DNA of 64,000 bases, from assembly GCF_009797025.1 (NCBI RefSeq), contig NZ_CP047027.1, positions 2,418,001-2,482,000 on the forward strand, read 5' to 3'. The notes under the pieces are model-generated. The model saw only the letters and a program-made list of their open reading frames with translations. It ran no database searches and had not been told where the DNA came from. This stretch comes from Cellulophaga sp. L1A9 (GTDB lineage: Bacteria; Bacteroidota; Bacteroidia; Flavobacteriales; Flavobacteriaceae). The position numbers and the translations under genes were made by a program. Below are positions 16,126-24,649 of the stretch, piece by piece; the first letter of the stretch is position 1; each line of letters opens with the position of its first letter.

Positions 16126-16909
16126 AAAAATAAGCAGTGTGTTATTTATAAGTTTTGCATTAAGCTGTAATTCACAACAACAACCTACAAAAGAGCAAAA
16201 ACAAATTTTAGAAACTGCAAAAACTAATTTTGTTTTTGTAGAAGGGGGCACGTTTATTATGGGGAATAATAATTACCATTATACTACGCTGGAGCATCAA
16301 GTTACTTTAGATAGTTATTCTATAAGTAAATATGAAACAACTTTTAAAGAGTTTGATGTGTATTCAAAACTAAACAATAAAGAAAAATTAGCATTTGAAT
16401 ATCGGGATGTTAAAGAGTTTAGCGGTAATTATGGTGCAAAATGGATGAACTGGTACGAAGCGCAATCTTATTGTCAATGGTTAGGGGAACAACTTAATTT
16501 ACCTATAGATTTACCAACAGAAGCCCAATGGGAATATGCTGCACGTAGCCGTGGCTTAGACGTTGAACATGCCACTGATAGTGGTAAAATAGAAGGAAGT
16601 TTTACAGAGAAAAGAAACTACCCTGTTTATGATACTATTGTTGGGGCCTACCCCCCAAACCCTTTAGGTTTATATGATATGTCTGGAGGTAGACCCGAAT
16701 GGACTAATGATTGGCTAGTAGGTTATAGTAAAGATACCTTGGTAAATCCAAGATATGATACCATACATAATTATGAGGAGAAAATGGTCAGAGGGTGGCA
16801 TAACTTAAGGTATTCGGTATATAGCAGAGGGGGTAGTAGAGAACCAGACAATGATGGTTCAGGTGTTGGTTTCCGTTGTGCTTGCAATCAAAAAACTCCT
16901 ATAGAGTAA
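16091..16909 (+). CDS. SUMF1/FGE-like lipoprotein, tandem copy 1
   Basis: 272 residues, with a signal and lipobox ALSC (Cys about residue 28), then an FGE-sulfatase fold: VEGGTFIMGNN, a variable segment, NWYEAQSYCQWLGEQL, DLPTEAQWEYAARSRG, LGLYDMSGGRPEWTNDW and GFRCACNQ. In true formylglycine-generating enzymes the copper-binding Cys pair lies before the final GFRCA; here that place reads WHNLRYSVYSRGGSRE with no Cys. It is therefore probably not an oxidase but a binding protein on the same fold. It overlaps the chimeric toxin-like gene by 35 bp and is coupled to copy 2 by TAATG. Confidence 0.8.
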   Translation: MKNLMSLIDPIRKISSVLFISFALSCNSQQQPTKEQKQILETAKTNFVFVEGGTFIMGNNNYHYTTLEHQVTLDSYSISKYETTFKEFDVYSKLNNKEKLAFEYRDVKEFSGNYGAKWMNWYEAQSYCQWLGEQLNLPIDLPTEAQWEYAARSRGLDVEHATDSGKIEGSFTEKRNYPVYDTIVGAYPPNPLGLYDMSGGRPEWTNDWLVGYSKDTLVNPRYDTIHNYEEKMVRGWHNLRYSVYSRGGSREPDNDGSGVGFRCACNQKTPIE

Positions 16910-17694
16910 TGCGTGTAAAATTCTCTTTAATCTTATTTTGCATACTTTTTCAAAGTTGTAATTCACAACAACAACCTACAAAAGAGCAAAAACAAATTTT
17001 AGAAGATGCAAAAGCTAATTTTGTATTTGTAGAAGGAGGTACTTTTACAATGGGTAAAAATGGTGTTTCAATTGCTAGGGAGCATCAAGTAACTTTAGAT
17101 AGTTATTCTATAAGTAAATATGAAACAACATGGAAAGAGTTTGACTTGTACACAGCATTGAATAACTTAGAGCTTATTTATCCTAATTATAGAAATCAAG
17201 AAGATATGGGACCAAATTTTGGAGCTGTTGGCATGAATTGGTACCAAGCGCAATCATACTGTCAATGGTTAGGCAAGCAACTTGGTTTACCTATAGATTT
17301 ACCAACCGAAGCTCAATGGGAATTTGCGGCACGTAGCCGCGGTTTAAATGTTGAACATGCTACTGATAGTGGTAAGATAGAAGGGAGTTTCACAGAGAAA
17401 AGAAACTACCCTGCTTATGATACTATAGTAGGGGCCTATCCTCCCAATCCTTTAGGAGTTTATGATATGTCTGGTGGTAGACCTGAATGGACTAACGATT
17501 GGGCGGTTATTTATCCAGATAAACCTATCGAAAATCCTAGATATGATACTATAGATGTTAGAAAAGATAAAATTATACGTGGGTTTCACTCCTTATATAA
17601 TTCTGTGTATATACGTAGCTCAAGAGAACCTGAACAAGATGGTTTTGGCGGAGGTTTCCGTTGTGCTTGCAACCAAAAAACACCTATAAAGTAA
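16909..17694 (+). CDS. SUMF1/FGE-like lipoprotein, tandem copy 2
   Basis: 261 residues starting MRVKFSLILFCILFQSC. The A of its ATG is the last base of the copy 1 stop codon (TAATG), so translation is coupled; the longer frame from 16876 only overlaps copy 1. It keeps the fixed blocks of copy 1, including SFTEKRNYPAYDTIVGAYPP. The variable segments are LYTALNNLELIYPNYRNQED and VIYPDKPIENPRYDT. The end GFHSLYNSVYIRSSRE is shared with copies 3 and 4. The catalytic Cys pair is absent. Likely an outer-membrane lipoprotein with an immunity-type role. Confidence 0.8.
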   Translation: MRVKFSLILFCILFQSCNSQQQPTKEQKQILEDAKANFVFVEGGTFTMGKNGVSIAREHQVTLDSYSISKYETTWKEFDLYTALNNLELIYPNYRNQEDMGPNFGAVGMNWYQAQSYCQWLGKQLGLPIDLPTEAQWEFAARSRGLNVEHATDSGKIEGSFTEKRNYPAYDTIVGAYPPNPLGVYDMSGGRPEWTNDWAVIYPDKPIENPRYDTIDVRKDKIIRGFHSLYNSVYIRSSREPEQDGFGGGFRCACNQKTPIK

Positions 17695-18473
17695 TGCGCG
17701 TAAAATTCTCTTTAATCTTATTTTGCATACTTTTTCAAAGTTGTAATTCACAAAAAAAAGCAACCCCAGAACAAGAGCAAATTTTAGAAGCGGCAAAAGC
17801 TAATTTTGTATTTGTAGAAGGGGGCACATTTACGATGGGTAAAAATGGAGTTTCAATTGCTTACGAACATGATGTTACATTAGACAGTTATTCGATAAGT
17901 AAGTACGAAACAACTTGGGAAGAATTTGATTTGTATTTTTTATTAAATGAAAAAGAAATAATCAATCCACAATATAGAAAAAATATAGAGGATTACGGAC
18001 CTAAATATGCAGCAAAAAAAAACACATGGTTTTTAGCTAAAGCGTATTGTCAATGGTTAGGGGAACAACTAGATTTACCTATAGACTTACCAACAGAAGC
18101 TCAATGGGAATATGCAGCGCGTAGCCGTGGTTTAGACGTTGAGCATGCTACAGATAGTGGGATTATTGAAGTAGGTGAGGATGATAACTACGGGACAGAT
18201 ACACCTGTTGGTACTTATAAACCTAACCCATTAGGTATTTATGATATGTCTGGTGGTAGACCTGAATGGACCAATGATTGGCTTGTTTTGTACCCGAAAG
18301 AACCTATTACCAATCCAAGGTACGATACTATAGATGTTAGAAAAGATAAAATTATACGTGGGTTTCACTCCTTATATAATTCTGTGTATATACGTAGCTC
18401 AAGAGAACCTGAACAAGATGGTTTTGGCGGAGGTTTCCGTTGTGCTTGCAACCAAAAAACACCTATAAAGTAA
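17694..18473 (+). CDS. SUMF1/FGE-like lipoprotein, tandem copy 3
   Basis: 259 residues, again coupled to the previous gene by TAATG. Its first 235 bases are almost base-identical to copy 4, and its last 150 bases are identical to copy 2. The middle has its own variable segment (LYFLLNEKEIINPQYRKNIE) and a shortened region IIEVGEDDNYGTDTPVGTY in place of the SFTEKRNY block of copies 1 and 2. Such patchwork shows recombination or gene conversion between copies. Lipobox FQSC; no catalytic Cys pair. Confidence 0.8.
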   Translation: MRVKFSLILFCILFQSCNSQKKATPEQEQILEAAKANFVFVEGGTFTMGKNGVSIAYEHDVTLDSYSISKYETTWEEFDLYFLLNEKEIINPQYRKNIEDYGPKYAAKKNTWFLAKAYCQWLGEQLDLPIDLPTEAQWEYAARSRGLDVEHATDSGIIEVGEDDNYGTDTPVGTYKPNPLGIYDMSGGRPEWTNDWLVLYPKEPITNPRYDTIDVRKDKIIRGFHSLYNSVYIRSSREPEQDGFGGGFRCACNQKTPIK

Positions 18474-19252
18474 TGCGCGTAAAATTCTCTTTAATCTTAT
18501 TTTGCATACTTTTTCAAAGTTGTAATTCACAAAAAAAAGCAACCCCAGAACAAGAGCAAATTTTAGAAGCGGCAAAAGCTAATTTTGTATTTGTAGAAGG
18601 GGGCACATTTACGATGGGTAAAAATGGAGTTTCAATTGCTTACGAACATGATGTTACATTAGACAGTTATTCGATAAGTAAGTACGAAACAACTTGGGAG
18701 GAATTTGATTTGTATCATATTATGAATGATTTAGAAATAATTAACCCACATCATCGAGGTAAAATAAAAGATTATGGACCTAATTATGCAGCTAAAAAAA
18801 ACACATGGTTCTTAGCTAAATCTTATTGTCAATGGTTAGGGGAACAACTTGATTTGCCTATAGATTTACCAACAGAAGCCCAATGGGAATATGCAGCACG
18901 TAGTCGTGGATTAAATGTTGAGCATGCTACAGATAGTGGGATTATTGAAGTAGGTGAGGATGATAATTACGGGACAGATACACCAGTTGGCACCTATCAG
19001 CCTAACCCTTTAGGGATTTACGATATGTCTGGTGGTAGACCTGAATGGACTAACGATTGGGCGGTTATTTATCCAGATAAACCTATCGAAAATCCTAGAT
19101 ATGATACTATAGATGTTAGAAAAGATAAAATTATACGTGGGTTTCACTCCTTATATAATTCTGTGTATATACGTAGCTCAAGAGAACCTGAGCAAGATGG
19201 CTTTGGTGGAGGCTTTCGTTGTGTATGCAATCAAAAAACACCTATAAAGTAA
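18473..19252 (+). CDS. SUMF1/FGE-like lipoprotein, tandem copy 4
   Basis: 259 residues, coupled by TAATG. The start is identical to copy 3. The middle (LYHIMNDLEIINPHHRGKIK) is identical to copy 5, and the segment VIYPDKPIENPRYDT with the end matches copy 2. It is therefore a mosaic of at least three siblings. Same fold and lipobox as the others. The last residues switch to CVCNQ as in copy 5. Confidence 0.8.
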   Translation: MRVKFSLILFCILFQSCNSQKKATPEQEQILEAAKANFVFVEGGTFTMGKNGVSIAYEHDVTLDSYSISKYETTWEEFDLYHIMNDLEIINPHHRGKIKDYGPNYAAKKNTWFLAKSYCQWLGEQLDLPIDLPTEAQWEYAARSRGLNVEHATDSGIIEVGEDDNYGTDTPVGTYQPNPLGIYDMSGGRPEWTNDWAVIYPDKPIENPRYDTIDVRKDKIIRGFHSLYNSVYIRSSREPEQDGFGGGFRCVCNQKTPIK

Positions 19253-20031
19253 TGCGTGTAAAATTGTTTTTGCTCTTATTTTGCATACTTTTTCAAAGTT
19301 GTAACTCGCAAAAAAAGGCAACACCAGAACAGGAGCAAATTTTAGAAGAAGCAAAAGCTAATTTTGTTTTTGTAGAAGGAGGTACGTTTACAATGGGTAA
19401 AAAAGGTGTTTCAATTGCGTATGAACATGAGGTTACATTAGACAGTTACTCGATAAGTAAGTACGAAACAACTTGGGAGGAATTTGATTTGTATCATATT
19501 ATGAATGATTTAGAAATAATTAACCCACATCATCGAGGTAAAATAAAAGATTATGGACCTAATTATGCAGCTAAAAAAAACACATGGTTCTTAGCTAAAT
19601 CTTATTGTCAATGGTTAGGGGAACAACTTAATTTACCTATAGATTTACCAACAGAAGCCCAATGGGAATATGCAGCACGTAGCCGTGGATTAAATATTGA
19701 GCATGCTACAGATAGTGGGATTATTGAAGTAGGTGAGGATGATAATTACGGGACAGATACACCAGTTGGCACCTATCAGCCTAACCCTTTAGGGATTTAC
19801 GATATGTCTGGAGGTAGAGCTGAGTGGACCAATGATTGGTTAGCGTTATATTCAAAAGAACCTGTTGTAAACCCTAGGTTTGATAGCATAGTTTCTGGTA
19901 CTGTAAAAGTAATTCGTGGGTTTCACTCCTTAAATAATTCTGTGTATATACGTAGCTCTAGAGAGCCTGAACAAGATGGCTTTGGCGGAGGTTTTCGTTG
20001 TGTATGCAATCAAAAAACAGAAATAGAGTAA
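19252..20031 (+). CDS. SUMF1/FGE-like lipoprotein, tandem copy 5
   Basis: 259 residues, coupled by TAATG to copy 4. Its N-terminus is slightly different (MRVKLFLLLFCILFQSC). The middle equals copy 4, while the second variable segment is unique (ALYSKEPVVNPRFDSIVSG). Last intact member of the tandem array; a broken sixth copy lies at 22889 and a decayed tail near 28236. No catalytic Cys pair. The array could let the cell hold several specificities at once against related toxins. Confidence 0.8.
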   Translation: MRVKLFLLLFCILFQSCNSQKKATPEQEQILEEAKANFVFVEGGTFTMGKKGVSIAYEHEVTLDSYSISKYETTWEEFDLYHIMNDLEIINPHHRGKIKDYGPNYAAKKNTWFLAKSYCQWLGEQLNLPIDLPTEAQWEYAARSRGLNIEHATDSGIIEVGEDDNYGTDTPVGTYQPNPLGIYDMSGGRAEWTNDWLALYSKEPVVNPRFDSIVSGTVKVIRGFHSLNNSVYIRSSREPEQDGFGGGFRCVCNQKTEIE

Positions 20032-20065
20032 TGGTTTTTGAGTGTCAAAGTAAGTAAATGGTTTT

Positions 20066-20581
20066 ATGAAAAAAAAAATTTCTTATCAAAAAATAATCTT
20101 TGTTTGTCTTCTATTCGTGCTACTACTTATAGGATGTAAAGAAGAAAAGAAAGATGATAATGAGTTTATGAGGTTAAACTTTCCAAACTTGACCGATAAA
20201 ATAAATAGACATGTAGATAATTTAACTGAAAATCCTGAAATGGTAAGATATGTTCCTCCTAAAGTAAAAGCGGAATATTTAGCAACACTTGCTTCATTTA
20301 GTGAAGTGAATTTTAGTGTTTATCCTGATTCTGTGTTAACTAATAGGTCAAAAGTTCTAATTAAAATTGGCACTAATAATTTAGAAGAATTTAATGAATT
20401 GATTTTTGAGTTTGGTTTAAATGTAGATAATGCTCTTGATGAGCAGCCTATTAGAAAAGATACTATAATTACAGATACCACATTGTTTAGAAGATGGGCA
20501 ATAAATAAATTAAAAAATACTTTATATAAAAAAGAATCTGATTGGAAAGAAATTGAGCAATTTAGATTAAGCCTTAAATGA
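20066..20581 (+). CDS. Small lipoprotein of unknown function
   Basis: 171 residues with SPII signal and lipobox LIGC (about residue 24), followed by a charged linker KEEKKDDNE. The domain contains NLTDKINRHVDNLTENPEM and a C-terminal helix rich in Lys. No family recognised. It lies 34 bp after the SUMF1-like array and 10 bp before the next gene, in the same direction, so it may be the last member of that operon or a separate immunity gene. Confidence 0.55.
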   Translation: MKKKISYQKIIFVCLLFVLLLIGCKEEKKDDNEFMRLNFPNLTDKINRHVDNLTENPEMVRYVPPKVKAEYLATLASFSEVNFSVYPDSVLTNRSKVLIKIGTNNLEEFNELIFEFGLNVDNALDEQPIRKDTIITDTTLFRRWAINKLKNTLYKKESDWKEIEQFRLSLK

Positions 20582-20591
20582 TAATTTATAA

Positions 20592-22919
20592 ATGAAAAAA
20601 ATAATTATTAGTGTATTTTGTGTTTTATTTTGTACCTATTATATTAATGCGCAAAGCATTAGAAATGGCACAGTTCAACATCCTGTATTGGGGAAAATTT
20701 CGCTAAAAAAAATATATGACAAAGATTTAGAAGAATATATTTTTGTAGGAAAGGGTGAATACCAAAATAAAGAATTTGGTAAAGGGAGCTATATTATTAA
20801 TTATTTTGATGATGGTAGCCTTGGTTCATGGACAGAAGAATACAAACATCCGAAAAATGGAAAAACTACGATTTATCATGACTATTATCGTAAAATTGAA
20901 AATTATACAAATAAAGAGGGTTTAAAAGTAGAAAAAAATACAACTTATGATAGTGAAGGTTTACTTAAAAGTACAGCAAATTTAATTGATGGTAGAAAAG
21001 AAGGAAAACAATTTGAATATGGTTCTAATAATGAACTATATATAGTAGAAAACTATGTAAAAGGAAAAAAAGAAGGAATACAATATCGCTATCACCCAAA
21101 TGGAGAGCTTTCTAATGAACAAAATTTTTTAGATGGAAAAATGTTTGGTCCATATAAAGTATTTTATGACAACAAGAAATTAAATGAACAAGGGAGTTAT
21201 GATGTAGATGGGAAATTAGATGGTGATTTCTATGCATATACAAAAGATGGTAAATGCATAGAAAAAGGAAAATATGTACATGGCATAAAGTTTGGAGAGT
21301 GGGAAGAGAGAATGCGTTCAAATGATCATTTGTTTGAATATCAAGCTATATGTACATATACTAAAGATTCAGCTACCTGTGTTGAAAAAAAATTCTATGT
21401 TAATAACAATTCAAACGAGCTACAAAAAATTGTAAACTTTAAAAAAGTAAACGAGGAAGGAAAAAGAGAATACATTAAGCCAGACTATAGTGATGATAAT
21501 TATGGAATAGTAAAACATGGACTTTATAAAGAACTTTATGCAAATAGAGTGCTGGAAGAAGGAAATTATCAAAACGGTAAAAAAATAGGTAAATGGAAAT
21601 CATATTATAGAAATGGAAATCTACACATTTCCGCAAACTATTATAAAGGTTTAAATGACGGTATTTGGAACTATTATAATGAGGATGGCACACTGTCATC
21701 CACTGATAAGTATCACAAGGGTGAGGAAACTGAATACGTAAAGCCAAATATTCAAATATTAATTGGAGGTTTTATTTTTATTTTTTTAGTGATAATTCTT
21801 GTTCTAAAAGACAAGAAATTACAAAACACTAAATTAGAGAATACAAATCAGCTAAAAGTAAATAGATTATTATTAAGTTCATGTATTCTAATACTATATG
21901 TGGCAAATATTCCTTTTTTAGAAGATACAATCCATTCTATATTTGATACACCATTTGGTTGGTCCAAACTAGTTCCTGTTACGGGTTTGAGTATTTTGCT
22001 AATCACAACAATCTTTTTTTCACTAGTAAATAAACCAAGTTTAAAGCATATTCTATTAGGTGTTTTTGGATTTTTATTTATTTGGTTTCTAGTAGCAATA
22101 GTAGCAGCTTTCTTTAGTGAATTTTTAGTTTATTTGGCAAGTAATTTTCCTTATATATACGATGATGAACCATTTATAGCTATTTATGCTTTTTGTATCG
22201 CTTGTTTTTCGGGATTATTATTTATAGTCAAATATTGGAATATAAAAAATGAAATTAGCTACCTGCATTTTTTTATCGTTTCATTTATTTTAAACATAAT
22301 TGTCAGTTATGTTATTACCAACCCATCATTAGATGATATAGAGGTGAATTATGACGATATAACAGTTGTGTTTTTATTAAACTATTTAATTGTGATGTGT
22401 TTTCTAAGTTTTAGTGCTATAAATAATTTGAAATACACTCAAAAATTTAAAAAACCAGTAGTAACGTTCTTAGTTGGTATTTTTATTTTTTCCATTTTAT
22501 TGATAGGATATAAATATATTGACCCTTTTGAGACTGATTGTGAAAAAGTAATTGGTATGGAGAATTATTTAGAAGATATTTCAGATGAATTAAAAGAAGA
22601 TTCCTCGAGTTTAAATAAAGAGTATAATGAAAAATATAGCCTTGAGTTGAATGTGGATATTGGTATAACTGCCACGAAGAGTATTAAAGAGTTAGAGGTT
22701 TTTGATAAAAAAATAAATTATTTAAATAGTGTTATACGAGAAGACTACAGTAAAGCTTTGAAGACTGAAATAATAGACTGTAGTTTAGTTTTAAAACAAC
22801 ATGCAGAATTAAAAGAGTTATCTATCCAGCGCGCAGAAAAGCTTTTAAAGCTTTACAAAATTGAATTACGTGATAAGTTTGAAGAGGAAAAGCAACCCGA
22901 GAACAGGAGCAAATTTTAG
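20592..22919 (+). CDS. MORN-like (YwqK-type) repeat protein with polytopic membrane domain
   Basis: 775 residues with a signal peptide ending INAQ. Residues about 130-375 hold repeated YwqK/MORN-type units (YHPNGELSNEQNFLDGKMFG, GNLHISANYYKGLNDGIWNYY). About seven or eight hydrophobic helices follow (about 390-650), then a soluble helical tail. YwqK-type repeats occur in many polymorphic-toxin immunity proteins. The last residues (EEKQPENRSKF) are out-of-frame sequence of a SUMF1-like gene, starting near 22888, so the original 3' end was lost by recombination and replaced by that copy. The C-terminus is therefore not native. Confidence 0.6.
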   Translation: MKKIIISVFCVLFCTYYINAQSIRNGTVQHPVLGKISLKKIYDKDLEEYIFVGKGEYQNKEFGKGSYIINYFDDGSLGSWTEEYKHPKNGKTTIYHDYYRKIENYTNKEGLKVEKNTTYDSEGLLKSTANLIDGRKEGKQFEYGSNNELYIVENYVKGKKEGIQYRYHPNGELSNEQNFLDGKMFGPYKVFYDNKKLNEQGSYDVDGKLDGDFYAYTKDGKCIEKGKYVHGIKFGEWEERMRSNDHLFEYQAICTYTKDSATCVEKKFYVNNNSNELQKIVNFKKVNEEGKREYIKPDYSDDNYGIVKHGLYKELYANRVLEEGNYQNGKKIGKWKSYYRNGNLHISANYYKGLNDGIWNYYNEDGTLSSTDKYHKGEETEYVKPNIQILIGGFIFIFLVIILVLKDKKLQNTKLENTNQLKVNRLLLSSCILILYVANIPFLEDTIHSIFDTPFGWSKLVPVTGLSILLITTIFFSLVNKPSLKHILLGVFGFLFIWFLVAIVAAFFSEFLVYLASNFPYIYDDEPFIAIYAFCIACFSGLLFIVKYWNIKNEISYLHFFIVSFILNIIVSYVITNPSLDDIEVNYDDITVVFLLNYLIVMCFLSFSAINNLKYTQKFKKPVVTFLVGIFIFSILLIGYKYIDPFETDCEKVIGMENYLEDISDELKEDSSSLNKEYNEKYSLELNVDIGITATKSIKELEVFDKKINYLNSVIREDYSKALKTEIIDCSLVLKQHAELKELSIQRAEKLLKLYKIELRDKFEEEKQPENRSKF

Positions 22920-23206
22920 AAGATGCAAAAGCTGATTTTGTTTTTGTAGAAGCAGGTACGTTTACGATGGGTAAAAATGGAGTTTCAACTGCCTATGAAC
23001 ATGAAGTTACTTTAGATAGTTATTCGATAAGTAAATACGAAAAAACTTGGGAGGAATTTAATTGGTATTTTTTATTAAATGATATGGATATAATTAATCC
23101 ACAATATAGAGGCAAAATAAAAGATTATGGTGCTAGTTGGGAAATAAAAACAATACAACAGATACTATCAAATGATATTATTTTTTTAGAGAGAAACAAT
23201 ACATGA
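22889..23206 (+). pseudogene. Broken sixth copy of the SUMF1/FGE-like lipoprotein
   Basis: In this frame the sequence resumes at the region after the lipobox of the tandem copies (ATREQEQILEDAKADF, VEAGTFTMGKNGVSTAYEHE) and continues through the first variable segment (WYFLLNDMDIINPQYRG). It then leaves homology after KIKDYGASW and stops. Signal peptide and C-terminal half are missing. The gap 23207-23325 shows nothing else. Confidence 0.85.
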
Positions 23207-23325
23207 AAGAATATATTAGAAGTCAAATTGTTTTTTTAATTCTAAAATTGAAGTGCTTTAGAGAAGTATTAAACACACAAATAGGAATAATAACTGGGTT
23301 TATATAATAGAAACAATTTTTTTAA

Positions 23326-23916
23326 ATGAATAAATTTTTTAAACTAGTAATATTTGTATTAATAAGTATACTATTTATTAATTGTGGAAGTGTAAGAAAT
23401 GACATTGAATTTAAACAGGGTACTACAAATTATAATGTCATTTTAATGAAAACAAAGGATACAGAAAATTTAATTATAAGGATACAATTTCCTAATAAAA
23501 TTACCATAAGTAATAATTCTTTTTCAAGCGAAAATTTTATAACATTAGATTATAAGTATAATAATGTTCCAATTGGTAGAGATCTTCATATTGGCTTATT
23601 TAGTCAAGAAGGTAATATATTAATAAAAACGACTAATAATAGTAGAAAAACTATTCCTGGTAACAAAAGTCTTGAATATGTTTATTACACTAGGCATTTT
23701 GTAGATTCAACAGAAGCAATTCAACAGCAGTTTAAGCCTTATGTGCAAGAAATGTTAGAAGAAAACAAAGATACTTTACATATAGGTACAGTTTCAGATT
23801 TCAAAAAAAACCATAAAGAACTATTTGAAAGACTTACTAAAAACGATAGTATTTCTGTGCAATTTTTAGACGGTAATAAATTTGGTGAACGTATCTCTGT
23901 GCCAGTGGAGTGGTAA
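23326..23916 (+). CDS. Lipoprotein, candidate orphan immunity protein
   Basis: 196 residues with SPII signal and lipobox FINC (Cys about residue 21). The domain contains LIIRIQFPNKITISNNSF and a helix rich in Glu and Lys near the end. No family recognised. A decayed piece of a relative (ITTQFPNKIEITSDSFEVES) lies at about 28130-28210, which shows this is a multi-copy family of the island. The next repeat element begins 40 bp downstream. Confidence 0.55.
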   Translation: MNKFFKLVIFVLISILFINCGSVRNDIEFKQGTTNYNVILMKTKDTENLIIRIQFPNKITISNNSFSSENFITLDYKYNNVPIGRDLHIGLFSQEGNILIKTTNNSRKTIPGNKSLEYVYYTRHFVDSTEAIQQQFKPYVQEMLEENKDTLHIGTVSDFKKNHKELFERLTKNDSISVQFLDGNKFGERISVPVEW

Positions 23917-23956
23917 AATCTGGTATTAAGGTTAAAAAATATGAAAACATTATTTT

Positions 23957-24081
23957 CCCGCTAGTGCGAACGTCACGCTCGTGCCTGCGTTATTTTAAAG
24001 TTATCTAATAACTTTTCCTTATTTAATGCTTTTGAGCTGAGTTTAGGATTCGGTTTTGTTTGTTTTGCTAATTCGGGAGCT
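23957..24081 (+). repeat. REP-like intercassette repeat, copy R2
   Basis: CCGCTAGTGCGAACGTCACG is followed by CTCGTGCCTGCGTTATTTTA, then GAGCTGAGTTTAGGATTCGG and GTTTGTTTTGCTAATTCGGG. One arm base of the palindrome is changed (GAACGT for GAGCGT). A short extra segment (ATCTAATAACTTTTC) distinguishes it from R3-R5. Confidence 0.85.
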
Positions 24082-24084
24082 AAA

Positions 24085-24649
24085 CTAAAATATTAGGAGT
24101 AGCAACTTTAAATTATGCAGGAATATTTTAAAAGTCAAGAATGCTGCTTTTGGTAATGTTGAACTAGGAAACTATTTAGCTAAGTAGAGTGAAAAGGTTT
24201 CAAAAGATGACACAAATGATTTTCATGGAGAGTTAATTAAATTTTTTGCAATTTTCTCACAAGGATATTTTAATAATATTTTTGGAGATAGTGATGACAG
24301 AATTTCAAAAAGTGAAATTAAAAGTATGTTAAATAGTGACTTTATTCATTATAATAATGAAAGTGTTATCTTTTCAGGTGCTTGTAATTCTGGTACTGGA
24401 CTTACAAATTCTTTTGCCCAAGAATTAGCAAATATATCGGGTGCAAAGGTCATAGGAATGGTAAATGACGGGGCTGCAGTTGTTAATTAGACAAGAGGTA
24501 ATTCGACTACCCCAGAAATGATTTATGGCCCTAAGATGGGAGATCAAGAAAATGGAAAGTTTTATTCTTTTTCAAAGAATAGTTTCCCCGTCGAAATAGG
24601 AAAAAATATAGATATTATTAAATTAATAGACAAGCAATTATTAAAATGA
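24085..24649 (+). pseudogene. Inactivated toxin fragment, caspase-like cysteine peptidase end
   Basis: Reads as one frame with TAG stops at 24185-24187 and 24488-24490, ending TGA at 24647-24649. Between the stops it contains VIFSGACNSGTGLTNSFAQE followed by LANISGAKVIGMVND, which resembles the catalytic Cys loop and next strand of caspase/CHAT-like peptidases. The His part is not clearly present. The terminal TGA overlaps the ATG of the following lipoprotein (ATGA), the classic toxin-immunity junction, although the toxin is dead. Confidence 0.6.

Noticed and set aside
16091..20031. The SUMF1-like genes as sulfatase-activating enzymes
   Set aside because: No Cys pair at the active site and no sulfatase gene nearby.
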